64,000 nt of DNA from Pacificoceanicola sp048553275 (GTDB lineage Bacteria; Pseudomonadota; Alphaproteobacteria; Rhodobacterales; Rhodobacteraceae), in contig NZ_JBLZMW010000007.1 in the NCBI RefSeq assembly GCF_048553275.1, forward strand, positions 1 to 64,000, in the 5' to 3' direction. Numbering within the stretch: the first letter of the stretch is position 1; every line of letters begins with the position of its first letter. Position numbers and translations under genes: made by a program. Of the stretch, positions 41,740 to 50,237 are shown piece by piece. Below the pieces are notes generated by a model. The model made no database searches. It had not been told where the DNA came from and saw only the letters and a list, made by a program, of their open reading frames with translations.

Positions 41740-42185
41740 GTGTCGATTTCCTTTTTGCGGCCTGCCAGGAAATCCCGCAGGTCCAGTGTCGATTTCTCGT
41801 CCATGGAAACATAGATGAGGCCCATATTGGTCCGCTCCCGCACCATTTCGCCCGGGAACGGCAGGTAACTCAGCTCTCTGGAGCCGAAGGAGGGCGAGGC
41901 CGTGCCGACCTGCCAGTCCGTGGTCAGCTCCACATCCACCAGCTTCAGCGCCTTGGCGCCACCCTTGCCGGGCCGCTCGAAGGGAACGCCCGCGAGCTTG
42001 AGATAGCTGGTCTTGTCCCTGGCCTGCACAAAGCCGTCGATGAACTGCGCGGCCAGCACCTGCAGGTCGGCGGCATCATCTGCATCGTGCATATGGCTGT
42101 GCAGATGATCGGCCTCGTGCGAATGGTTGTGATCATGCGGATGATGATGCCCGTGATCGGCGTGGTGATGATGATCGTGTGGCAT
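41736..42185 (-). CDS. His-rich protein, candidate nickel chaperone
   Basis: A 149-residue protein. The first about 35 residues are a His/Asp tract (blocks such as HDHHHHADHGHHH and HDHNHSHEADHLHSH), followed by a small conserved-looking domain (from about 40) that I cannot assign. His-rich N-terminal tracts store or deliver Ni(II) in proteins such as HypB, UreE and SlyD. Known guanidine hydrolases are nickel enzymes needing accessory proteins, and this gene starts 3 bases after the hydrolase stop. I therefore infer a nickel-insertion or storage role. No signal peptide, so cytoplasmic. Confidence 0.75.
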   Translation of the reverse strand: MPHDHHHHADHGHHHPHDHNHSHEADHLHSHMHDADDAADLQVLAAQFIDGFVQARDKTSYLKLAGVPFERPGKGGAKALKLVDVELTTDWQVGTASPSFGSRELSYLPFPGEMVRERTNMGLIYVSMDEKSTLDLRDFLAGRKKEIDT

Positions 42186-42188
42186 GTC

Positions 42189-43463
42189 TCAACCCACCTT
42201 ATGCGGGCCGGGATTGGACCAGCGTTTGCCTTCGAACGCCCCGTGCGGAATGCTGACCGGTTTGTCGATGTGCTTCTTGTGTGCGCCAAGCTTGCCATGC
42301 GCCACGAGGCTGCCAAGCACGTCCACGATCACCCGAGTGCCCATCAGCGCGGTGATATCGCTGGTGTCGTAGGGCGGAGACACCTCGACCAGCTCCATGC
42401 CGCAGATCCCTTCCGCAGCCACGCCCGCCGCCAGCGCCAGCGCCTCGCGCGGCAGGAAGCCCCCCGGTTCCGGCCAGCCGGTGCCGGGAACAAATCCACA
42501 GTCGATGCTATCGATGTCGAAGGACATATAGACCATATCGACGCCGTCCCAGGCCAGTTCCAGCGCCATCTCGATGGTCTTGTCGATGCCCATCTTCTCC
42601 ATGTCGCCCATGGTGATGATGTTGGTCTCGCGTTCGCGCGCGACCTTCACCGCCTCACGCGGGACCTGCCATCCGCCGATCCCGATCTGCACAAGGTTCT
42701 TCGCCGGCACGTTGGGCAGGTTGGTCGAATGGAACCACGGGGTGGTGTGCATCCGCTCGTCCAGATCCTTTTCCTGGATGTCGGCGTGCCGGTCGAAGTG
42801 CACGATGCCGATCTTCTTCGATGTGCATTCCGCGATGCCCCGGACACAGGGAAAGCCGATGGAATGGTCGCCGCCGATCATGATCGGCAGGGAGCCGCTA
42901 CTGAACACGTGGCTGACGGCCCGGCTGATCTGATCGAAGGACTTCTCGATATTGGCGGGAATGGTGAACACGTCACCCGCATCGCAGAGGGTCATCTGCT
43001 CACGCAGGTCGACGCCGATCTCGTAATTGTAAGGCGTGTAGAGCGCGGAAATCTTGCGCACCCCCTGCGGGCCAAACCGCGTGCCGGGGCGGTAGGTGGT
43101 GCCGCCGTCGAACGGAATGCCAAGCACGGTGGCATCGTAGTTCGCCACCTCCAGAACGTCCTCCGTGTAGGGCGCCTTGAGGAAGGTGTTGATCCCGGCG
43201 TAATGCGGCAGCTCGCCGCGCGCGAAGGTCGGGATCGACTTGTCGTCGATGCTGTCCGCGCCGGTCAGGCCCATCCGCAGCGCCCAGGCCCGCTCCTCGG
43301 CCCAGCGCCCCTCGGGCAGTTCGGCCTCCTTGCGCATGGCTTTCCAGCCCGCAAGCTTGGTCAGGTCCGGGTGGTGTTGACGCATCTCTCGATCTGCATG
43401 ACGGGCGCGAAGCGCACGGGGATCACGTGCGCGGGCTTCCGCGCGGTATATCTCAGAAAACAT
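42189..43463 (-). CDS. Guanidine hydrolase (ureohydrolase/arginase superfamily)
   Basis: A 424-residue ureohydrolase. Binuclear metal motifs are GGDHSIG, HFDRHADIQ and SFDIDSID. The N-terminal extension of about 100 residues and blocks FDGGTTYRPGTRFGPQG, EKDLDERMHTTPWFH and GTGWPEPGGFLPREAL are, from memory, characteristic of the long agmatinase-like proteins shown to be nickel-dependent guanidine hydrolases (cyanobacterial GdmH) rather than arginase or agmatinase (usually 300-350 residues). Reaction: guanidine plus water to urea plus ammonia. The operon is under a guanidine riboswitch, strongly supporting the assignment. GGGAG precedes the ATG. An older annotation would call it agmatinase. 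Confidence 0.88.
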   Translation of the reverse strand: MFSEIYRAEARARDPRALRARHADREMRQHHPDLTKLAGWKAMRKEAELPEGRWAEERAWALRMGLTGADSIDDKSIPTFARGELPHYAGINTFLKAPYTEDVLEVANYDATVLGIPFDGGTTYRPGTRFGPQGVRKISALYTPYNYEIGVDLREQMTLCDAGDVFTIPANIEKSFDQISRAVSHVFSSGSLPIMIGGDHSIGFPCVRGIAECTSKKIGIVHFDRHADIQEKDLDERMHTTPWFHSTNLPNVPAKNLVQIGIGGWQVPREAVKVARERETNIITMGDMEKMGIDKTIEMALELAWDGVDMVYMSFDIDSIDCGFVPGTGWPEPGGFLPREALALAAGVAAEGICGMELVEVSPPYDTSDITALMGTRVIVDVLGSLVAHGKLGAHKKHIDKPVSIPHGAFEGKRWSNPGPHKVG

Positions 43464-43532
43464 TCCTGTCTCCCAATCAGTTGCCCCACCCGATCATCAG
43501 GTCAGGGGCGATAGGATCCGGGCCTTGGCTGT

Positions 43533-43563
43533 CCCACGCGCGGGGCCCGGCGGCGCGCGTGGG
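43533..43563 (-). other. Intercistronic hairpin before the guanidine hydrolase gene
   Basis: CCCACGCGCG and CGCGCGTGGG form a perfect 10-bp stem with an 11-base loop in the 111-base gap between the ATPase gene and the hydrolase gene. No T run follows, so it is more likely an mRNA-stabilising or processing structure than a terminator. Confidence 0.5.
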
Positions 43564-43574
43564 TGTTCCCGGTC

Positions 43575-44360
43575 TCAGACCTGCAAAACGGGCTCCGCCG
43601 CACTCAGCGAGGGGTAGCGGTCGAGGATTTTCTGAAACGGCATCCCGCCGTCGCGGGCGTCGAAATCGTAGGTGACCGTCGCGCCGTAAAGCCCCGGATC
43701 CTGCGGATCCCAACGCGGTTTGTCGAACACCAGAACGCGGTCCCCCAGCTTGAAGGCCTCTTCTAGGTCGTGGCTGACCATAAACACGGTCATGGCAGTT
43801 TCGGCCCGGAGTTCCTGAAGGAATTCGTGCATTTGCAGCCGCGTTCCAGGATCGAGCGCCCCGAACGGCTCATCAAGGAGCAGCACGCGCGGGCGCGCTG
43901 TCATCGCTTGCCCGATGGCCAGACGCTGCTGCATCCCGCCCGACAGGCTTGCGGGGTATTGCCCCGCCACATGGTTCAACCCGATCCGAACGAGCATGGC
44001 ATCGGCCCGATCCGCCGCCGCGCGTCGTGCTTTTCCGGTGAGCCAGCCGAAACCGGTGGAAAACCCCTCCCCGGCAATCAGGTTTTCGCGCACCGTCAGA
44101 TGCGGAAAGACCGAATAGCGCTGGAACACCACGCCGCGCGCCTGCCCCGGTTCGACGGCCACCTCGCCGCCATCGACGGTGATCGTGCCGCGCACCGGGC
44201 GTTCATCGGCAAGCAGGAGGCGCAGGAAGGTGGATTTGCCACAGCCGGACGCGCCGACGATCGACACGAACGCGCCCTCTGCCACGTCCAGATTGACCCG
44301 TTCGATGATCGAACGGCCGCCGTAGGCCTGCCAGACATCGCGCACTTCGACGAAACTCAT
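43575..44360 (-). CDS. ABC transporter ATP-binding protein (guanidine operon)
   Basis: A 261-residue ATPase of the taurine/nitrate/urea-carboxylase-associated group. Walker A GASGCGKST, signature LSGGMQQR and Walker B VLLLDEPFGALD are all present, as is the switch His in VSHDLEEA. It energises the permease encoded two genes upstream. I use the ATG at 44360; the long open frame up to 44693 overlaps the NTF2-like gene and is non-coding in this frame. Expected substrate is guanidine or a close derivative, from the riboswitch. Confidence 0.9.
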   Translation of the reverse strand: MSFVEVRDVWQAYGGRSIIERVNLDVAEGAFVSIVGASGCGKSTFLRLLLADERPVRGTITVDGGEVAVEPGQARGVVFQRYSVFPHLTVRENLIAGEGFSTGFGWLTGKARRAAADRADAMLVRIGLNHVAGQYPASLSGGMQQRLAIGQAMTARPRVLLLDEPFGALDPGTRLQMHEFLQELRAETAMTVFMVSHDLEEAFKLGDRVLVFDKPRWDPQDPGLYGATVTYDFDARDGGMPFQKILDRYPSLSAAEPVLQV

Positions 44361-44400
44361 GGCCGCTCTCCTTGGTTTGGAACGCGGCCTCGGGCGATCG

Positions 44401-44784
44401 TCAGAACATGCCGTTGCCGTTCGCCGAGCGTTCGGGCAGGACTTGCAATACATCCCAGTGCTCCACCACGCGGCCCTGCGCATCGAGCCGGAAGATGTCC
44501 ATCCCCGCGTAGTCGTCCGATCCCGGCCAGCGCTGTTCGCAGTGCAGAACGACAAAGTCGCTCTCCGCGATCCCCCGGTGGAAGATGACTGATTTGCCCG
44601 GATACGCCCGCGCCATTCGCTCGAAATAGTCGACAAAGGCCTCCTTGCCGCCGGCCACATGCGGATTGTGCTGGATGTACTCTGCCCCGGCATAGCGTTC
44701 GATCGCCTCGCGCGGTTTGCACTGATTGAACATCAGATCGTAGAAGGCCGTAACGGTGGCCTTGTTGGTTTCGGGATCTGGCAT
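44401..44784 (-). CDS. NTF2/SnoaL-like small protein
   Basis: A 127-residue protein of the NTF2-like (SnoaL) fold. Typical blocks are VTAFYDLMFNQCKPREAIERY, EYIQHNPHVAGGKEAF and a beta-hairpin with DIFRLDAQGRVVEHWDVLQ, used here as short cues. Members are small hydrolases, isomerases or ligand binders; the conserved His/Asp pattern would allow catalysis. ATG 44784 has GGAGGAC. It is inserted between the permease and ATPase genes of the guanidine operon, which is unusual, so it may act on a guanidine derivative. Function unknown. Confidence 0.78.
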   Translation of the reverse strand: MPDPETNKATVTAFYDLMFNQCKPREAIERYAGAEYIQHNPHVAGGKEAFVDYFERMARAYPGKSVIFHRGIAESDFVVLHCEQRWPGSDDYAGMDIFRLDAQGRVVEHWDVLQVLPERSANGNGMF

Positions 44785-44841
44785 CACGTCCTCCTCGTCC
44801 TGCGACAGAGTGTTCCCGGACCGGTGCCTTGGTGCAAGCGG

Positions 44842-45654
44842 TCATAGCCCGGCCTCCATCCAGGGGAAGGCTTTTCGTGACAGCAGCTTGAGCAACCAGT
44901 CGAGCACAAAGGCCAGCACGGTGATCCAGATAACGTAGGTCAGGATGACGTCCATCGCGAGATACCGGCGCACCAGAAAGATGCGATAGCCAAGGCCGAC
45001 ATCCGCCGCCACCGCCTCTGCCGCGATCAGGAATAGCCATGCGGAGCCAAGCGACAGCCGCACGTTGGCGATCAGGCGGGGCAAGACCTGCGGCAGCGCC
45101 ACACGCAGAGCGATCACCAGAGAGGAAGCCCCGAGCGTCTGCGCCTTGACGATCTGCTCATGCGGGATGTCCAAGACCCGCTGAGCCAGATCGCGCGTCA
45201 TGAAGGGTGTAATGCCGATGACGATCAGCACCACCTTGGACGTCTCGCCCAGCCCGAAGACAATGAAGAGGATCGGCAAAAGCGCCAACGGCGGCACCAT
45301 CGACACAACCGCGACAAACCCCGAAAGCGTTGCCCGGAACAGCGGCAGCAGGCCAACAACCATGCCGATGATCAACGACAGGCTCGCCGCAATGGCCACC
45401 CCACCGAGCAACCGGGCAAGGGAGGCCCATGTATCCTTCCAAAGCAGGATTTCCCCGGATCGGCGATCGCCTTCGGTAAAGAGCCGCGCCGCCGTTTCCT
45501 GAATGGTCGTGAGGGCCGGCAGGAGCTTGTCCGCCGGGTTCGCAGAGAGCCGGATTTCGGAGCCGACCGCATAGGCGATCAGCACCAGCACAAAGGGCAA
45601 CGCAGCCAGAAGAACGGCCAGCGGGCGGGCGGGGGTTCTGTTGATCAAGCGCAT
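44842..45654 (-). CDS. ABC transporter permease (guanidine operon)
   Basis: A 270-residue integral membrane protein of the TauC/SsuC-type permease family (BPD_transp_1). About six membrane helices, with the EAA loop seen as QTLGASSLVIALRVALPQVLP (cited in part: TLGAS, ALPQVLP). ATG 45654 is chosen; a GTG at 45693, closer to the binding-protein stop, is possible. It pairs with the ATPase at 43575-44360. Confidence 0.87.
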   Translation of the reverse strand: MRLINRTPARPLAVLLAALPFVLVLIAYAVGSEIRLSANPADKLLPALTTIQETAARLFTEGDRRSGEILLWKDTWASLARLLGGVAIAASLSLIIGMVVGLLPLFRATLSGFVAVVSMVPPLALLPILFIVFGLGETSKVVLIVIGITPFMTRDLAQRVLDIPHEQIVKAQTLGASSLVIALRVALPQVLPRLIANVRLSLGSAWLFLIAAEAVAADVGLGYRIFLVRRYLAMDVILTYVIWITVLAFVLDWLLKLLSRKAFPWMEAGL

Positions 45655-45698
45655 GGTGCGAAAGGTGGCCCCGGGGTCAAGCCCGGGGCGCACGCCCC

Positions 45699-46766
45699 TC
45701 AGAGAGCGCCGTCGGCGGCCAGCTGCATATAGCTGGCGTCGAAGCGAAACATGACGTTCTGATCGGAGCCTGTGATGGTCCCGTCCGGGTATTCGATGCC
45801 GACGAAATCGGCGGAGGGGGCCCCCTCGCCGAGGATGCCCTTGTCAAAGAGGAATTCGGCAATCTCGGTCATCGTGGCCGGCAATTCGGCTGAGGACGCC
45901 TGTGCCACGGCGGCGGCGGGCTCATAGAACATCTCGGTCGCCGCCAGTTGTGCCTTGTAGCCCGCAAGGTCGGTTCCCGAGGCTTCGGCCATCGCTGTCA
46001 GCGCCTCTTCATCGCCCGCCGCCATCAGCCCCATGACCTCGTACCATGCCCCGACAAGCGCCTTGCCAAAGTCGGGGTTGTCCGCGAGCGTCCGTGTATT
46101 CACCACCATCAGGTCAAGGATTTCGCCGGGGATCTGGCTGCTGTCGAAGAGAACCTTGGCGTCCGGGTTCGACGATGTGATCTCGGACACCAGCGGATTC
46201 CACGTCACCACGGTTTTCACGCCATCGGCGGCATAGGCTGCGATCATGTCGGCGTCAGAGGTGTTCACCACACCGTCAAGGTCCCTCTCGGCCAGGTCCG
46301 CGCTGTCGAGCGCCCGCGCCAGAAGGTAATGCGAGACCGACAGCTCGACGAGGTTCACCTTGGTCCCGGCCAGATCGGCCAGCGTCATGTCACCCTTGGC
46401 GATCACCGCGTCATTGCCGTTGGAATAATCCCCGATGATCAGCGCGGTGGTGTCGATGCCACTGCCCGCAGGGATCGACAGCGTGTCCATGTTGGTCGCG
46501 GACACGCCGTCGAAGGCACCGGCGGTGTATTGATTGATCGACTCGACGTAGTCGTTGATCTGCACGATCTCGACGTCGATGCCGTATTTCTCGGCCCATT
46601 TGTCCATAATGCCGCTGTCTTCCAGATAGCCCCAGGGCATCCAGCCGACGTAGATCGACCATGCGATCTTGAAATCCGTCTTTTCCTGCGCGGCGGCAGG
46701 TGAGAGCGTCGCGCCAATCAGGCCCAGCGACAGGGCGGTGGCGGACAGGAACTTGGCTCTGGTCAT
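45699..46766 (-). CDS. ABC transporter substrate-binding protein (guanidine/urea-carboxylase-associated type)
   Basis: A 355-residue periplasmic protein with a Sec signal peptide (RAKFLSATALSLGLIGATLS, cleaved near AAAQ-E). The mature start KTDFKIAWSIYVGWMPWGYL and the YVESINQYTAGAFDGVSATNMD region match the NMT1/TauA-like receptors encoded beside urea carboxylase and guanidine genes. First gene of the operon, about 90 bases downstream of a guanidine-I riboswitch; ATG 46766 has GGGGA. Ligand likely guanidine or a guanidino compound. Confidence 0.9.
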   Translation of the reverse strand: MTRAKFLSATALSLGLIGATLSPAAAQEKTDFKIAWSIYVGWMPWGYLEDSGIMDKWAEKYGIDVEIVQINDYVESINQYTAGAFDGVSATNMDTLSIPAGSGIDTTALIIGDYSNGNDAVIAKGDMTLADLAGTKVNLVELSVSHYLLARALDSADLAERDLDGVVNTSDADMIAAYAADGVKTVVTWNPLVSEITSSNPDAKVLFDSSQIPGEILDLMVVNTRTLADNPDFGKALVGAWYEVMGLMAAGDEEALTAMAEASGTDLAGYKAQLAATEMFYEPAAAVAQASSAELPATMTEIAEFLFDKGILGEGAPSADFVGIEYPDGTITGSDQNVMFRFDASYMQLAADGAL

Positions 46767-46854
46767 GATCTTCCCCGTTGTGCATTCCGCCTTTTTCAAA
46801 GGAGGTCGCGCCCGCTGGCGGAACAAGGAACGTGGCGCGGGTCAAACCTGCGCA

Positions 46855-46965
46855 GTGATCCTCCCGGGATTTTGCCCCGCCGTGTGCCCTCCGGGAATTG
46901 GCCCGGCGGGTGACATTTCTCGGACCGAACCCGCCACATCTGGCGGTGGAACCCTAAATGTCCTG
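46855..46965 (-). promoter_or_regulatory. Guanidine-I (ykkC) riboswitch
   Basis: On the minus strand the leader carries the conserved ykkC pieces in order: TTAGGGTTCC, then a stem (ACCGCCA/TGGCGG), GGTCCGAGA, a second GC-rich stem, and GGCGGGGCAAAATCCCGGGAG near the 3' side (cited in parts). These match the guanidine-I aptamer, which binds guanidinium and typically turns on downstream genes. The next gene is an ABC receptor and the operon encodes a guanidine hydrolase. The 88-base expression platform lacks an obvious T-run terminator, but CCTTT-GAA-AAAGG and CGCGCC/GGCGCG stems could occlude the start region. Confidence 0.88.
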
Positions 46966-47216
46966 CATCTTTATCGAACGCTTCGCGCCCTGTTTCGGTC
47001 AACGCAACAACGCGCAAAGCCGGGCGCGGCACGATGACTGCCCGACAATTGAGCGGATTTTCTGCCGATCTGCTTATTCAACGGGCGCCAGCAACGAAAC
47101 GCGGCCCCCGAATACAGACCAGACGTGGCAACGCAAAACCGGATCACCCCCCCGGAGACTCGCGCCTCCGAGGGCGTTTTGTAGGGGAGGGAGCCGCTCC
47201 GCGCCGTAGGCCCGCG
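46966..47216. other. Upstream region of the guanidine operon
   Basis: About 250 bases between the riboswitch 5' side and the LysR stop. It should contain the operon promoter. A minus-strand TTGACC and GATAAA are too far apart (about 21 bases) for a convincing sigma-70 pair. I see no gene. Confidence 0.35.
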
Positions 47217-48209
47217 CTAATCGCCAAGCCCGGTGCGCCCGCCATTTGTCTTGAGCTGCGTCACCCCCGCATAGGGGCGCAGCCCATCCGCCGGCACGGC
47301 CGCGCCGCTGCTCACTGCGCGCCAGACGGACCCCAGCATGGGTTTTTGGTTGTCACGGCGGCGATAGAGACGGATTTCGATATCGCTCTCAAACCGGGAA
47401 TCCCCCGCCTTGACCAGCGCGCCGCTCGACAGGTCCGCCTCGCAAAACCGGCGTGGCAGCCATCCGAGGCCGAAGCCTTCCGATATCAGCGCCTTCACCG
47501 AGGACGACAGGGCGTTCGAGCTGACCAACAGCGTATTCGCGGTGCCCTCGTGCCGCGCCAGAAGATCATCGACGATCGGCCGCAGCACCGAGGCCGACCC
47601 ATAGGAAATCAGAGGTACGCGCGCCTTCTCCTGCCCCGGCAGCCGGAACATCGCTTCACCGTCGGCATCCGGGCGCGAGACCGGCATGAAACGATCCCTG
47701 GCGATCGTCACGAACTCGAACCCGCCTTGATCAAGCGATTTCAGAAAGGTCAAAGCCGGATGCCAGTAGACCATCACCAGATCGACGCTGCCCGATTGCA
47801 GCGCTGTGGCGAATTTTTCCGCAGGCCAGGCTGTCGCGCCAAGCTCAACCGCAAGGGTGCCCGCATCCACATGAGGCTGAAAATGGCTGTGGTGGTAGGT
47901 CGTGAACAGCGATTGGCTGGCCGCAAGGCGCAGCAGGTTCTCGTCCTCCACCTCTGCCGCCTGACACCGTTCGATGGTGCCTTCCAGCGTGCGCAGCATG
48001 GCCTGCGCCTGTTCGTGGAAAATCTCGCCCGCCGGGGTCAGCGACAGGGGCAGGGTCTCGCGATTGATCAGTGTCGCGCCGATGGCGGACTCAAGCGCGC
48101 GAATGCGGCGGGAAAAGGCGGGCTGGCTGACGTGGCGCTCTTCGGCGGCGCGGGAAAAGCTCTGCGTCGCGGTCAAAGCGATAAAATCCCTCAGCCAGTT
48201 GAATTCCAC
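47217..48209 (-). CDS. LysR family transcriptional regulator
   Basis: A 330-residue LysR regulator: helix-turn-helix at residues 2-60 (WLRDFIALTATQSFSRAAEERHVSQPAFSRRIRALE region) and a LysR substrate-binding domain after about 90. Unusually it begins 1 base after the ATPase stop of a dipeptide-type ABC operon, on the same strand, so it is probably cotranscribed with the transporter it may regulate. Start without a clear separate promoter. Confidence 0.87.
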   Translation of the reverse strand: MEFNWLRDFIALTATQSFSRAAEERHVSQPAFSRRIRALESAIGATLINRETLPLSLTPAGEIFHEQAQAMLRTLEGTIERCQAAEVEDENLLRLAASQSLFTTYHHSHFQPHVDAGTLAVELGATAWPAEKFATALQSGSVDLVMVYWHPALTFLKSLDQGGFEFVTIARDRFMPVSRPDADGEAMFRLPGQEKARVPLISYGSASVLRPIVDDLLARHEGTANTLLVSSNALSSSVKALISEGFGLGWLPRRFCEADLSSGALVKAGDSRFESDIEIRLYRRRDNQKPMLGSVWRAVSSGAAVPADGLRPYAGVTQLKTNGGRTGLGD

Positions 48210-48210
48210 C

Positions 48211-49245
48211 TCAGACGGCCTCCCTCATATCCGTTTCGCCGCGACCTTCTTGCACTGCGTGGCAGGCCACAAGGCTTCCGTCGGGTTGGGTGACGGCTAC
48301 GGGCTTCTCGCTTCGGCAGCGGGCATTCGCCAAGGGACAGCGCGTCTGGAACGGACAGCCGGACGGCAGGTTGATCGGCGTCGGGATCTCGCCCTGCAGG
48401 CGGATATGGTTGGGCCGGTCGTCTTTCAACTGGGGCACAGCGGAGAGCAGCGCCTTGGTATAGGGGTGCTTGGGGGAGGCAAACAGCGTTCGCGTGTCGG
48501 CCACCTCGCAGATGCTCCCGAGATAGAGAACCACCACCCGTGTCCCGAAATGCTCCACCACGCTGAGGTCATGTGTGATGAAGAGGTAAGTGATGCCGTG
48601 CGCCTCCTGCATTTCCAGCATGAGGTTGAGCACCTGCGCCTGAATAGACACATCAAGCGCCGAGATAGGCTCGTCCGCGACGATGAACTCGGGGTCCACG
48701 GTCAGGGCGCGCGCGATGGCGATGCGCTGGCGTTGGCCGCCGGACAGCTCGTGCGAGTAGCGCGCGGCCCAAGCCGGATCGACGCCCACGGATTTCATCA
48801 CATGCGCGACCTTGTCACGGATTTCCCCGGCACTGGCCGAGGGATTGTGATATTTCGACGGCTCTTCCAGCGTCTGCCCGATGGTCATGCGCGGGTTGAG
48901 CGAGGCATAGGGGTTTTGAAAAACCATCTGGATCTTCTTGCGGATCGGCAGCAGCGCGCGCCCTTTCAGCGTGTCGATACGCTGACCGTCATACGTGATC
49001 GAACCGCCGGATGGCTGGAGAAGATTTGCCACCATCCGGGCCACGGTGGATTTGCCACAGCCGGATTCGCCAACGACACAGACCGCCTCGCCCTTGCCGA
49101 TATCAAAGGAGATATCGTTGACCGCATGAACCGAGGTCGTGTCGCGCACGATGCGGCCATTGCGGAATTTCAGACTTTCGAGAAAGCCGCTATCAACGTC
49201 GAACCGCTTTTCGAGATTGCGGATTTGCAAGAGAGCATCGCTCAT
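48211..49245 (-). CDS. Dipeptide/oligopeptide ABC transporter ATPase (DppF type)
   Basis: A 344-residue ATPase. Walker A GESGCGKST, signature LSGGQRQRIAIARAL, Walker B EFIVADEPISALD, and the C-terminal oligo_HPY extension with its Cys cluster (SGCPFQTRCPLANARC) are all present. ATG 49245 overlaps the DppD-like stop; the longer frame to 49386 is rejected. Works with the four upstream gene products. Confidence 0.92.
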   Translation of the reverse strand: MSDALLQIRNLEKRFDVDSGFLESLKFRNGRIVRDTTSVHAVNDISFDIGKGEAVCVVGESGCGKSTVARMVANLLQPSGGSITYDGQRIDTLKGRALLPIRKKIQMVFQNPYASLNPRMTIGQTLEEPSKYHNPSASAGEIRDKVAHVMKSVGVDPAWAARYSHELSGGQRQRIAIARALTVDPEFIVADEPISALDVSIQAQVLNLMLEMQEAHGITYLFITHDLSVVEHFGTRVVVLYLGSICEVADTRTLFASPKHPYTKALLSAVPQLKDDRPNHIRLQGEIPTPINLPSGCPFQTRCPLANARCRSEKPVAVTQPDGSLVACHAVQEGRGETDMREAV

Positions 49246-50234
49246 TGCGCGGCCTCCGTGTTCAGTTCGGACTGCAGACGCTGCACCTCGTGACATGCCA
49301 CGCGCACATCGCCGTATTGGATGATCTCCGGCATCGTCGCGCGGCAAAGATCGGTGGCGAGAGCGCAGCGCGGATGAAAGGGGCATCCGTCGGGCATGCT
49401 GTTGAGGGAGGGCATGGAGCCGGGGATTTGCTTCAGGCGCTGCCCCGGCGGGGTCTGTTGCGGCAGCGCATTGATCAGACCCTGGGTATAGGGGTGCTGC
49501 GGATCGTTGATGATCGAACGGGTCTTGCCCGCCTCGATGATGCGACCGGCATACATGACAAGGGTGCGTTCGGTGACCTGGCTGACGACGCCGAGGTCAT
49601 GGGTAATCAACATCAGCCCGACCATGTTGGAGCGGCACATCTCCAGCAGAAGATCCATGATGTCGGCCTGAATGGTCACGTCGAGCGCCGTTGTCGGCTC
49701 GTCGGCGATGATCAACTGCGGATCGAGCAGCAGCGCTATGGCGATCACGATACGCTGGCGCATCCCCCCCGACAGCTCGTGCGGATATTGGTCCAACCGT
49801 GCCTCCGGCGAGGGGATGTAAACCTCCTTGAGCTTGACCGTGGCGATCTGCCGGGCCTCTTCGTGGGACAGTTTGCGATGCGCGCGCAGGGTCTCGATCA
49901 TCTGCTGGCCGATGGTCAGCACCGGGTTGAGCGTCACCATCGGGTCCTGAAAGATCATCGCCATGCGATTGCCCCGCAGGCCGCGCACCTGCCGGTTCGA
50001 CATCTTCAGCACGTCCTGCCCTTCGAACAGGATCTGGCCGCTGTCGATATAGCCGGGTCGGGAAAGCAGGTTCATCAGGGCAAAGCCGGTGATCGACTTG
50101 CCCGCGCCGGATTCGCCCACGACGCCCACCCGCTCGCCACGGGCGATATCAAAGGAGATCCCGTTGAGCGCGGTGACGGACTGGCTCCGGTTTGAGAATT
50201 TGACCGTGAGGTCACGGACGGAAAGCAAGCTCAT
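49242..50234 (-). CDS. Dipeptide/oligopeptide ABC transporter ATPase (DppD type)
   Basis: A 330-residue ATPase with Walker A GESGAGKSITG, signature LSGGMRQRIVIAIAL, Walker B LIIADEPTTALD and the Cys-rich C-terminal extension CPFHPRCALATDLC. Starts 3 bases from the upstream permease stop and overlaps the second ATPase gene. Confidence 0.92.
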   Translation of the reverse strand: MSLLSVRDLTVKFSNRSQSVTALNGISFDIARGERVGVVGESGAGKSITGFALMNLLSRPGYIDSGQILFEGQDVLKMSNRQVRGLRGNRMAMIFQDPMVTLNPVLTIGQQMIETLRAHRKLSHEEARQIATVKLKEVYIPSPEARLDQYPHELSGGMRQRIVIAIALLLDPQLIIADEPTTALDVTIQADIMDLLLEMCRSNMVGLMLITHDLGVVSQVTERTLVMYAGRIIEAGKTRSIINDPQHPYTQGLINALPQQTPPGQRLKQIPGSMPSLNSMPDGCPFHPRCALATDLCRATMPEIIQYGDVRVACHEVQRLQSELNTEAAQ

Positions 50235-50237
50235 GGA

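Noticed and set aside
42189..43463. Assigning the ureohydrolase as agmatinase or arginase
   Set aside because: It is about 100 residues longer than those enzymes, has GdmH-like sequence blocks, and sits under a guanidine riboswitch with an importer rather than in an arginine or polyamine operon.
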